Source: Streptomyces sp. 130 (GTDB taxonomy: Bacteria; Actinomycetota; Actinomycetes; Streptomycetales; Streptomycetaceae). Taken from it: a DNA stretch of 64,000 nucleotides. Below the pieces are notes generated by a model that saw nothing but the letters and a program-made list of their open reading frames with translations, was not told the DNA's origin and did not search any database. The stretch lies in the NCBI RefSeq assembly GCF_007096885.1, contig NZ_VJNO01000006.1, forward strand, positions 124,001-188,000, given 5' to 3'. Shown here piece by piece: positions 26,146 through 34,357 of the stretch. Positions within the stretch are counted from its first letter, which is position 1. The number at the start of each line of letters is the position of its first letter. Position numbers and translations under genes: made by a program.

Positions 26146-27090
26146 TCAGCGCTGCCTTCGGGTGTCGTTCGAGGGCCTGGCGTCGAGGTGTGCCACACGT
26201 TGCTGCGAGGAGGCGGTAGCGCTGCCTCGTCCATGCGTGCTTCGGGAGTTCTGGGGGTCGGCGGGAAGGTCGGCCATCCGTCGTAGCCGCCACACGAGCA
26301 CGTCACTCATGCGCGCCGCCGTGTCCAACTCCCTCCGGGCGGCTGCCTGCACCAGCAGAGCGGTGGGGCTGTGGCCGGTGGTCCGGACTTCGTCGAGGGT
26401 GGCTGCGAGGGCGGGCCATCCGCGTTCGGCGAGGACCTGGTCGGCCAGCTCGGGCAGGGCTTGGCGCAGGCTGGCGACGTGATGGCGTTGCCAGGCAGGG
26501 GTCAGGTGGCTGCCCCGCTGGTGGAGGAAGGCCATGGGGTGGTCGGCTGCGGCGCGGAGGTGCGCGGCGGCCCGGTGGGCGGCTTCGGCCTGCTGGAAGT
26601 GCTGCTTCCAGGCATGCCAGTGGGCGCCGGCGGTGACCAGGAAGAACAGCATGTCGATGACCATGGCTGTCGTGGCGCCGTCCTCGCCCCGGCCGAGGGC
26701 CGGACCGCTGTGGGCGAGGTCGTGGGCGGCTCGGCGCAGGGCGTGATCGTGGCCGCGCGCGGCGCGGATGTGGGAGCGGGAGGCGCGTTCGAAGGAAGAT
26801 GCTGCGGCCTGGAGTTCGTGGCGGGTGTGGGCGGCGGAGGTTTTGGCGAGGGAATCGAGGACTTCCCCTGTGGCGGCCATCTGCGCGGCGATCACACCGT
26901 CGTCGCTCTGGTCGATGACGAGCAGGGCTTGCCAGGCGGCCGTCGTGGCGCGTCGGCGTGCGGACGCGGGCCCGGTCACCCACGGCTGGGACGGCTCCGG
27001 GGAGGGCACTTCCGCGGACGTGGTCCAGCGTTCACGGATCCGGGGCAGCGAGAGGTCCGGGGCGAGCTTGGAGTCCGAGTAGAAGACCTG
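26146..27090 (-). pseudogene. C-terminal remnant of a mobilisation relaxase
   Basis: The open frame begins just after an in-frame TGA at 27091 with FYSDSKLAPDLSLPRIRERW and runs about 314 codons. Helical Ala/His/Arg-rich segments (AAHLRAAADHPMAFL, LPELADQVLAERGWPALAAT, TGHSPTALLVQAAARRELD, VLVWRLRRM) resemble the C-terminal region of the long relaxases of Streptomyces integrative elements, as I recall them. The catalytic relaxase domain is missing. An internal GTG at 27009 could give a 287-residue product, but it lacks a clear ribosome site. The stump points to past element mobility at the edge of the defence island. Confidence 0.5.
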
Positions 27091-27255
27091 TCATCGCCAA
27101 GCGCCTGACGGCCTGGTTTCCCGATTCCTGCGTCGTCGGGGTGAGGGCAGGGTACGCGTGCCCTGCCCTCACGAGCTTCCGGCGCGGCCCGCGTGGCCGC
27201 GTCGGCTGGTCGGAAGGGACTCCGGGGTGCTGCGACCCATCGGGTTCATGGGCTC

Positions 27256-27270
27256 GTTGACGTCGTCAAC
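27256..27270 (+). promoter_or_regulatory. Island operator, copy 1: GTTGAC-GTC-GTCAAC
   Basis: A perfect 15-bp palindrome 46 nt upstream of the methylase-like gene. It contains a TTGAC(G) -35-like hexamer. Related palindromes occur at 38915 and 48697, each in front of another transcription unit of the island. Confidence 0.7.
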
Positions 27271-27316
27271 GAGGTGGCTCTTGGAGTGGCTGGGGGCATC
27301 TGTGTACCGTGGGTGT

Positions 27317-28999
27317 ATGTCAGACGCGCCCGCTCCCCAAGCCGGATCGCTGGTCACCGGCTCCGAGATCGCCCGATTCGCGGGCGTCACTCGTGCCGCG
27401 GTCTCCAACTGGAGACGGCGGTACGACGACTTCCCGGCGCCTGTCGGAGGTGGCGCGGGGAGCCCGCTTTTCGCTCTGGCCGATGTCCAGGCGTGGCTGG
27501 CCAAGCAGCGCAAGGGCCAGGATCTCTCGGAGGACGTACAGCTCTGGCAGGCGCTGCGCGGAGCCTATGGCGACGACATGCTCGCCGCGCTCGCCGATGC
27601 GGCTCGGTTGCTGGCGGACCCCGCGTCGGAGGCGTGCGGCGCCTTGCCCGCAGAGGCTGTCCGTCTGCTCCGCGGCGCGGTGGAGGCAGGAGCGGAAGGT
27701 GAGATGTCCCGTGCTCTCGCCGAACGCTTCACGGACTCCGTCCGCCGCGCGGGATCGGATCTGGTGACCCCGCCGCGCATCGTCCGTGCTGTGCGGCACT
27801 TCGCCGCGGATGTCGCGGCCGATGCGACCGTCTTCGATCCGGCCTGCGGCATCGGGACCCTGCTGATGTCCGTCGGGCCCGAACAGGGACCGCGCCGCTG
27901 CGGCCAGGAGGCCGATGCGCGCGGCGCCGGCTTCGCGCGGTCGCGGGCCGCCCTCGCCGGACTCACCCGAGTCACCATCGCCGAGGGAGACTCCCTCCGT
28001 GCGGATCAGTGGCCGGACCTCAGGGCGGACTTGGTGGTCTGCGATCCGCCGGTCGCCGACAGCGACTGGGGCCGCGAAGAACTGCTTCTCGACTCCCGCT
28101 GGGAATTCGGCACGCCGTCCCGCGCGGAAGGCGAACTCGCCTGGTTGCAGCACGCTTACGCGCACACCGCACCGGGCGGACGCGTTCTCATGGTCATGTC
28201 GGCTTCGGTCGCCTATCGCAAGGCGGGCCGCCGTATCCGAGCCGAGCTCGTACGGCGCGGTGTGCTGACGCAGGTCGTCGCCCTGCCGCCGGGGAGTGCG
28301 GCGTCGCACGCGCTGCCCCTGCATGTGTGGGAACTGCGCCGACCGCAGTCGCCCGGTGACGAGGCGGACAGCGTCCGGATGGTGGACCTGACCCGGAACG
28401 AGCTGGACGGCTCACTGGATCCGAAGCCCGAGCAGGCGGTGGACGTGCCTCTGATCGAACTCCTCGACGATGCCGTGGACCTCACTCCCGGCCGCCACGT
28501 CAGAGAGTCCCAGCGGGATTACGTCGCCGCATACGACGACCTGCGACGGGAGCTGACGGAACAGGTCCGCCGGCTGGCCGAACTGCTGCCCCGACTGAGC
28601 GGGGGAGAAGGCGTCGGTGCTCTGGACGGGCCGTCCGTCAGTGTCGCCGACCTCGCGCGCGCCGGACTCGTGGAATTCGGCGACGCCGAGCCGGTCTCGG
28701 CCAGCGATCAGCTCGACACGGACTTCCTTCGGGGCTTCCTGCGCGGTGCCGCGAACACGCGCCGCTCCACCAGTTCCAGCGGCACCTTCCGGTTCGACGC
28801 GAAGGGTGCTCGCATTCCGCAGATGGACATCGCCGAGCAGCGCCGCTACGGCGCCGCGTTCCGGGCGTTGCAGGAGTTCGAGGAGCGGGCGCGGAGGGTG
28901 GCGGAACTCAGCAAGGAGGCTGCCGGGCTGGCACGCGAAGGCCTGGGCAGTGGCGCCCTCGAGCCCGGCCAGGAGGCACGCCCGGCCCCGGCCGAATGA
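27317..28999 (+). CDS. Methylase-like protein with N-terminal HTH
   Basis: A 560-residue protein. Residues 12-62 form an AlpA/MerR-like HTH (GSEIARFAGVTRAAVSNWRR). The centre resembles HsdM-type N6-adenine methyltransferases, with VTPPRIVRAVRHF and SAM motif I FDPACGIGTLL (173-183). Catalytic motif IV reads CDPPV (242-246) where active enzymes have (N/D)PP(Y/F), so the stacking aromatic is missing. The C-terminus is helical and coiled (EFEERARRVAELSKEAAGL). No HsdS or HsdR is adjacent. Given the fused HTH and the operator in front of it, a regulatory role for the island is at least as likely as DNA modification. It converges on the helicase gene with a 12-nt gap. Confidence 0.78.
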   Translation: MSDAPAPQAGSLVTGSEIARFAGVTRAAVSNWRRRYDDFPAPVGGGAGSPLFALADVQAWLAKQRKGQDLSEDVQLWQALRGAYGDDMLAALADAARLLADPASEACGALPAEAVRLLRGAVEAGAEGEMSRALAERFTDSVRRAGSDLVTPPRIVRAVRHFAADVAADATVFDPACGIGTLLMSVGPEQGPRRCGQEADARGAGFARSRAALAGLTRVTIAEGDSLRADQWPDLRADLVVCDPPVADSDWGREELLLDSRWEFGTPSRAEGELAWLQHAYAHTAPGGRVLMVMSASVAYRKAGRRIRAELVRRGVLTQVVALPPGSAASHALPLHVWELRRPQSPGDEADSVRMVDLTRNELDGSLDPKPEQAVDVPLIELLDDAVDLTPGRHVRESQRDYVAAYDDLRRELTEQVRRLAELLPRLSGGEGVGALDGPSVSVADLARAGLVEFGDAEPVSASDQLDTDFLRGFLRGAANTRRSTSSSGTFRFDAKGARIPQMDIAEQRRYGAAFRALQEFEERARRVAELSKEAAGLAREGLGSGALEPGQEARPAPAE

Positions 29000-29011
29000 G
29001 CCCGGCGCACG

Positions 29012-31141
29012 TCAGCGAGGGACGAAGGGGGTGGGGTCTCCGGCCCACGACACCGCCAGCGCCTCACGGGCCCGGGTGCACGCGACGAACAGCAGACAGC
29101 GCTCCCGCAGCAGGTCCGACTCGTGCTGCAGGACATCCACCGCCGCCGGCGTGACCTCACGAGCGAACGGCACCGCACCCGCTGTGACCCCGAGGACGGC
29201 TACGCAGCGGAACTCCAGCCCCTTCATGCTGTGCATGGTCGCCAGGCGCACACCTTCCACTTGTGGCCCGGGATTGTCCTTGACCCGGGCGACCGGGACG
29301 CCGGCGGCGGACAGCTTGTCGTACGCCTTGTCCAGCAGCACGTGGAAGCGGGCGCACACGCCGATCTCCGAGGGGCGGATGCCCTGGGCGATCCAGCCCG
29401 TCACACGTTCGACCAGCGCGGCGACCTCGGCGTGTTCCGAGCCGTGCCCCTCGACGTGCGGTCTGCGCCCGTGCAGGAGCGAGCGGTAGCCCGCCAGGGA
29501 GTCGCTGCCCTCGCCCGCCAGGTCCTCGACGGCGACCCCGCTCATGACCCCCGCGGACCAGGAAAGGATCTCCTCGGTGCTGCGGTAGTTGACACGCAGA
29601 CGGTGCGCGCGGCCGGTCACGGAAATGCCCAGGGAGCCGAGTGACACCTTCGAGTCGTAGATCCGCTGGTGGGGGTCGCCCGTGAGGAACAGGTCGTCGC
29701 TGCCCGGTGCCACGGCGCCGCGCAGCACCCGCCACTGCGCCGGGTGCAGATCCTGAGCCTCGTCCACGACCACGTGATCGTGCGTGGGGGAGGAGCCGGC
29801 GAGCAGTTCGGCGGCGCGCGCGCAGATCCGCAGATGCGTGGTGGCCCGCTGGTCCCGCAGCATCGACTCGAACAACTCCACGGCGGGCCACAGCCGTTCC
29901 CTGCGCGCGGACGACAGCGCGGTGCCGCGCCCACGGCGCGACGCCACCCGGTAGGCGTCCCAGCCGCGCAGGTTCTGGGCGAGGATCACGTGCCGGTACT
30001 CCTGAGCCAGGAACTGTTCGGTCCACGGCAGGCCGAGCCTCTTGACCACGCGCTGCCACACCTGTCGCTCCTCCCGGTCCCCGAGCGGCGAGAGCACCTT
30101 GCCGTCGAGGCGGCTCACGATGCCGTGCGCATAGGCATCGACCGTGGTCACGTCGACGCGGGCGAGCAGCGCTGCGTCGCCGTCCAGCAGGGCGGACAGG
30201 CTCTCCCGCAGGGACGCCGCCAGGGCACCGGTGAAGGTGGTGAGCAGGACGCGGGAATCGGGCGAACGGGTGAGCAGGTGCTTCACCCGGTGCAGTGCAG
30301 CCACCGTCTTGCCGGTCCCCGGGCCGCCGGTGACCTGGGCCGGACCGCTGTACGACACCCGGTAGGCGACACGGCGCTGTGAGGGGTGCAGAAACACGCG
30401 CCATGCGGCGAAGGGCTTCTCCAGGATGTCGGCGAGTTCCTCCGGACCGGTGACCAGCGTGATGCGGCTCGCCGTGTTGGCGATGGCGACGGCGAGGCTC
30501 GCGTCGGGGTCCGGACCGGCGTCGACGGGCTGGTGCTCGGCGACGACGTCCCGGTACACCTCCTCCGGGCTGAAGCCCTCGGCCAGATACTGGAGGACCT
30601 CGCACTGGTCCTCCGGCAGCAGGGTCTCGAAGGCCCGCAGCTGCGCCTTGTCCACGATGGTCCGTACGGCCCTGAGCACCTGCTCGTCGATGCCGAGCTC
30701 GCGCAGCACGGTGTCGGAGTACTTGGCGAAGAGCAGGGAGCCGGCCGCCGCGGCGGCCTTCTCCAGGGCGGGGGTCAGCTCCTCCAGCGCGACCACGTTG
30801 CGGACTTCCAGCGCCCGTGTGGCGGAGTTCGTCGTGTACAGGCGCTTCGCGGCCCAGGAGTAGGCATCGTCGTGCGGGACGACGTTGACGAGCAGGAAGA
30901 CATCACTGCCGTCGTCCGGGGCGAGGACCACGCCCCGCCAGAAGTCGTTGATACGGATGGTCCGCATGCGCGGGTCGCGCGCGTTCTCCACGGACTCCAG
31001 GTGCAGTCCCTTGTCCGCGTGCAGCTCGGCGACGGTGAGCCGCTGGAACTTCTGCATCGCCTTGCGTACGCCCGCCCGCACGGGCTTCTCCAGGATGTCG
31101 TAGCCCTCCCAGAAGCTGTGGGCGAACGCGAGCTGCGGCAC
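29012..31141 (-). CDS. UvrD-like helicase with ParE/RelE-like N-terminal domain
   Basis: A 709-residue SF1 helicase. The first 100 residues (VRKAMQKFQRLTVAELHADK, RTIRINDFWRGVVLAPDDGS, VVPHDDAYSWA) have the look of a RelE/ParE-type fold. The helicase part has Walker A GGPGTGKT (272-279), Walker B VVVDEAQD (457-464), HRLRVNYRST (motif IV region), TMHSMKGLEF (motif V) and FVACTRARE (motif VI). It is the last gene of the McrB-McrC-helicase operon, 40 nt after mcrC. It probably unwinds or translocates DNA in the same restriction reaction. Confidence 0.87.
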   Translation of the reverse strand: MPQLAFAHSFWEGYDILEKPVRAGVRKAMQKFQRLTVAELHADKGLHLESVENARDPRMRTIRINDFWRGVVLAPDDGSDVFLLVNVVPHDDAYSWAAKRLYTTNSATRALEVRNVVALEELTPALEKAAAAAGSLLFAKYSDTVLRELGIDEQVLRAVRTIVDKAQLRAFETLLPEDQCEVLQYLAEGFSPEEVYRDVVAEHQPVDAGPDPDASLAVAIANTASRITLVTGPEELADILEKPFAAWRVFLHPSQRRVAYRVSYSGPAQVTGGPGTGKTVAALHRVKHLLTRSPDSRVLLTTFTGALAASLRESLSALLDGDAALLARVDVTTVDAYAHGIVSRLDGKVLSPLGDREERQVWQRVVKRLGLPWTEQFLAQEYRHVILAQNLRGWDAYRVASRRGRGTALSSARRERLWPAVELFESMLRDQRATTHLRICARAAELLAGSSPTHDHVVVDEAQDLHPAQWRVLRGAVAPGSDDLFLTGDPHQRIYDSKVSLGSLGISVTGRAHRLRVNYRSTEEILSWSAGVMSGVAVEDLAGEGSDSLAGYRSLLHGRRPHVEGHGSEHAEVAALVERVTGWIAQGIRPSEIGVCARFHVLLDKAYDKLSAAGVPVARVKDNPGPQVEGVRLATMHSMKGLEFRCVAVLGVTAGAVPFAREVTPAAVDVLQHESDLLRERCLLFVACTRAREALAVSWAGDPTPFVPR

Positions 31142-31181
31142 GAGGTGAACTCCCCACCCTGGACGGACACACCGCAGTCGA

Positions 31182-32393
31182 TCATACGCGCGGCGTACCG
31201 CTCAGCTGGTCGGCCACCTCCTGGAGGTCCGCGAGCAGCCCCGGGGGGTCCTGGTCCAGGTCGAGGGCGTGCTGGTGGATGACGGTGCCGGCGTGCCGCA
31301 CGGTGTGGGCCGCGTGCGCCGCGTTGCCCTTGGCATACACGAGGTGTCCTTCCGGCAGGCCCAGAGCGGTGCAGTACGCGAGCATCTGATACAGGTCGGC
31401 GTCGGGGAACCCGTGCCGCTTCTCGGCCTTGTACTTGGCGTCCACCACGGCGCAGACCGCTCCGCCGGGTTCGTACAGCACGAGGTCGGGCTTCATCCGG
31501 ATCGCGGCGGCCTCGTCGAGGTGGTGCGGGTCCTGGAGCCGGGCCACATGACCGCGGGCATGGCAGGCGTTCCGCAGCGCGACGGTCACGAAGTCCTCGA
31601 AGAGCCTGTTCATGTCGAACAGGAACCCGTCGACGCGCAGTCCGCCGGCGGAATGCTCGACCGAGGTGCCGTCCAGGACGGCCCGGGCCAGATGAAGGGC
31701 CTGGTGGTAGCGGGCGTTGAGGCGGGTGGGCCGCCACGCCGGCAGCGGTTGCCCCCGCACCAGCGCCTCCGCTTCGGCAAGGCGGGCCCGCTGGTGGAGG
31801 AGCCTGTGCCGGACGCCGCCCGGCACGCCGGGCAGCCGCAGCAGGCGCTCCACGGCGGCGCGCAGGATGCGGTTCTCCGCTATGTCGGTGGTGAACTCGT
31901 CGAAGGCGACCTCGATGGGCAGAGTGGCGCCGAACCGCCGCCGTATCTGCTCGGACTCCCGGATACGCCCGCGCACGACGAGGGCGGACTCCTCCGCCGC
32001 CCGGTATCCCTGGAGAAGCCCCTGGCGCAGCGCCCGGTCGATCTGCCGTTCCACGGCATGAGCGAGCGCGGGCACCAGATCTCGGTGCCCGGCGAGTCCC
32101 ACGTCCCCGTCCCGCCAGACGTCCTTCGGGTCCTGGGCGTACCCGAGGAGGAAGAACAGCCGGGCGACGGGGACCTTGGACGTCACACGCACGGTGATCC
32201 GCGGGCCGGGGTCCGGCGCCGTGAAGGCCATCGCGCCGACCTTGCTGCCGGCCCGTAGCGACCAGTGCCCGGGGATGTGCGCATCCGGGGCCGCTTCCAC
32301 CATGTCGCCTGCTGCCAGGGCGCGCCCGACGGCGTCCGGCAGGGGGACGGAGACCGCGGGGGCGTGCTCGACGAGTTCGATCACCCGGGTCAC
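31182..32393 (-). CDS. mcrC: McrC-like restriction endonuclease subunit
   Basis: A 403-residue McrC-family protein, the nuclease partner of McrB in modification-dependent (type IV) restriction. The C-terminal PD-(D/E)xK site is visible as MKPDLVLY followed by VCAVVDAKYKAEK (302-303 and 318-320). The central SKVPVARLFFLLGYA and the IAENRILRAA segment are typical of the family. Its start overlaps the stop of the McrB gene by 4 nt, so the two proteins are made together. Confidence 0.88.
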   Translation of the reverse strand: MTRVIELVEHAPAVSVPLPDAVGRALAAGDMVEAAPDAHIPGHWSLRAGSKVGAMAFTAPDPGPRITVRVTSKVPVARLFFLLGYAQDPKDVWRDGDVGLAGHRDLVPALAHAVERQIDRALRQGLLQGYRAAEESALVVRGRIRESEQIRRRFGATLPIEVAFDEFTTDIAENRILRAAVERLLRLPGVPGGVRHRLLHQRARLAEAEALVRGQPLPAWRPTRLNARYHQALHLARAVLDGTSVEHSAGGLRVDGFLFDMNRLFEDFVTVALRNACHARGHVARLQDPHHLDEAAAIRMKPDLVLYEPGGAVCAVVDAKYKAEKRHGFPDADLYQMLAYCTALGLPEGHLVYAKGNAAHAAHTVRHAGTVIHQHALDLDQDPPGLLADLQEVADQLSGTPRV

Positions 32394-34207
32394 CCGAGCG
32401 ACTCCCGGAGCGCCGCGAGCCCGTACCGCTTCTCGACCTCCACACCCTCGCCGTAGTGGTGTTCCTCGAGGAGCGGGAGGATCTTGGTCCGCCAGGTCCG
32501 CTCAAGGCCCCCCTCGCGGTAGACGCCCTTCTTCATCAGGTACGAGGGCCCGATGCGGAAGTCGGGGTCGTCGATACGGGAGTTGAGCGCGTCCAGCAGG
32601 TCGGCCGGTTCGCCGTCGCGGCCCGCCCGCGCGAGCCAGCGGCGCAGCAGTCCGCTCGTCGGCTCGGTGCGGGGGGAGAGTTCGACGAAGGCGAAGCGCC
32701 GCCGCATGGCGGCGTCGACGAGGGCGATCGACCGGTCGGCGGTGTTCATGGTGCCGATCACGAACAGGTTGGGCGGCAGGGCGAAGTCGTCGCCGGAGTA
32801 GGTGAGCCGGACCGACTTGTTCCGGTACTCCAGGAGGAAGTACAGCTCGCCGAAGACCTTCGCCAGGTTGGCGCGGTTGATCTCGTCGATGATCAGAAAG
32901 TGCGGGACGTGGCGGTTGCCCTCGCGGGACGCCAGATCGGCCAGCTCGCGCAGCGGGCCCGCGGTGAGCCGGAAGGCGACCTCGCGGGTCTGCGGGTCCT
33001 CCTGCGGCCGGAAGCCCTCGAAGAAGTCCTCGTACGCGTAGGAGGGGTGGAACTGGACGAGCTTGACCTGCTCCGGGCCACCGCCGAGGAACTCGGCCAG
33101 CTTCAGCGCCAGATAGGTCTTCCCCGTGCCCGGCGGGCCGTACAGCACCAACTGCCGTTCGTCCCAGAGGAGATCGCGTACCTCACGCAGCCACGCGGTC
33201 TCATGCACCAGGAGCTCGGCGGCCAGGCCGTCCGTCGGATGGGGCAGTTCCAGCTCCCGTCGGGCGGTCAGCGCGGGCAGTTCGGCGCTGGGATCACGGT
33301 CTATCGCCTCCGCCTCCTCCACCAGCTCCTGGTCGGTGAGGCCGAGTCCCTCGATATGGGCCTGGACGGAGGTGAGGTCGACGACATCGTGCTGGACGGA
33401 CAGCTTCTGCTGCAGTTCCTCCGGAAGATCGTCGTACGGGAATCCGGCGGGCTGCCACTCGACCGGCCGGCGCAGGTTGGACCGCCGGTCCTCGGACTCC
33501 GACTGCTCGGCCTCGCCGGTGATCTCGCCGACGTACAGCCGGCCGCCGGAGATCGTGCACACGCTGTCGCCCGGCTTCATGCGGGACAGGAAGGCGTGCA
33601 GGTCCTCGACGAGTTGCTGCTTCTGGCTGTAGGTCGCCGTCGACTCGTAGCCCTCCTGGACGAGGGTGCGCAGCGCGTCCTTGCTGATCCCCTGCTCGAC
33701 CCCCTGCCTCAGCCTGGAGGCGGGCAGAGTGACACGTCCCTCCGGCAGCCACAGGCGCTGGACCAGGTCGAGCCCCGTGACGTTGGAACCGCGCACGAGC
33801 CAGGGCCGGCTGGGCCCGGGCCGCACCCCGGTCATGTAGTCGGACAGGGGGCGGTCGTCCTCCGTCCGCCACTCCTCCCAGCCGTTGCGCGGGGCCCCGA
33901 CCAGCACCACGGCGGCGAAGGAGGGCGAGCCGAACTCGACGTCTTCGGTCAGCTCCAGCCAGCCCGGCCAGCGCGACGACGGCGCCAGCACACCCTGTGC
34001 CTTCAGCTCCTCCCGGCGCCTGCTCGGCGCCTTGAAGTGCCTGTCGAGCGACGGCATGACGTGGTCGCGGGCCGGTGACCCCGCCCGCACGAGGAACTTC
34101 CGGCTCCCGTTCGTCCCCGTTTCGTCCAGCAGGACTCCGCGCGCCCGCTCGACGCCGTCGCCGCTGGGCAGGCGCAGCCGGAACTCCGGGTACTCGTGGG
34201 CCGCCAC
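32390..34207 (-). CDS. mcrB: McrB-like AAA+ ATPase with DUF4357-like N-terminus
   Basis: A 605-residue protein. Residues about 20-125 resemble DUF4357 (ELKAQGVLAP, FGSPSFAAVVLVG, NGWEEWRTEDDRPL). Residues 205-235 (MKPGDSVCTISGGRLYVGEI) look like an EVE/YTH-type modified-base reader region. The AAA+ part has Walker A LYGPPGTGKT (355-364), Walker B FLIIDEINRANLAKVFGEL and the sensor NLFVIGTMNTADRSIALVD, all McrB hallmarks. It should be the GTP/ATP-driven motor and DNA-recognition subunit that loads McrC. First gene of the operon, divergent from the DUF262 gene. Confidence 0.88.
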   Translation of the reverse strand: MAAHEYPEFRLRLPSGDGVERARGVLLDETGTNGSRKFLVRAGSPARDHVMPSLDRHFKAPSRRREELKAQGVLAPSSRWPGWLELTEDVEFGSPSFAAVVLVGAPRNGWEEWRTEDDRPLSDYMTGVRPGPSRPWLVRGSNVTGLDLVQRLWLPEGRVTLPASRLRQGVEQGISKDALRTLVQEGYESTATYSQKQQLVEDLHAFLSRMKPGDSVCTISGGRLYVGEITGEAEQSESEDRRSNLRRPVEWQPAGFPYDDLPEELQQKLSVQHDVVDLTSVQAHIEGLGLTDQELVEEAEAIDRDPSAELPALTARRELELPHPTDGLAAELLVHETAWLREVRDLLWDERQLVLYGPPGTGKTYLALKLAEFLGGGPEQVKLVQFHPSYAYEDFFEGFRPQEDPQTREVAFRLTAGPLRELADLASREGNRHVPHFLIIDEINRANLAKVFGELYFLLEYRNKSVRLTYSGDDFALPPNLFVIGTMNTADRSIALVDAAMRRRFAFVELSPRTEPTSGLLRRWLARAGRDGEPADLLDALNSRIDDPDFRIGPSYLMKKGVYREGGLERTWRTKILPLLEEHHYGEGVEVEKRYGLAALRESLG

Positions 34208-34357
34208 GGATCACCTCTCCTCACGGGTCGATCTCGCCCCGCAGCGTACTGCGGGGCACGGCCGGTGACCGAACGGCCGGGAAGGCCGCCGTTCTCCGGC
34301 GGCCCGGAGTGGGGCGAGCACCCCACGTGTGTCAGTGGAGGCCGCGATGATGGCCGC
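34208..34357. promoter_or_regulatory. Divergent promoter region with hairpins
   Basis: This 150-nt gap separates the divergent mcrB-like and DUF262 genes. It has a 9-bp hairpin (GCCCCGCAG at 34236-34244 with CTGCGGGGC at 34249-34257) and other GC-rich inverted repeats. The GTTGAC palindrome found at the other island promoters is absent. Confidence 0.4.

Noticed and set aside
34208..34357. Search for a fourth copy of the GTTGAC-N3-GTCAAC operator at the mcrB/DUF262 promoters
   Set aside because: No GTTGAC or GTCAAC pair is present; only GC-rich hairpins are seen, so this unit is not included in the proposed regulon by sequence.
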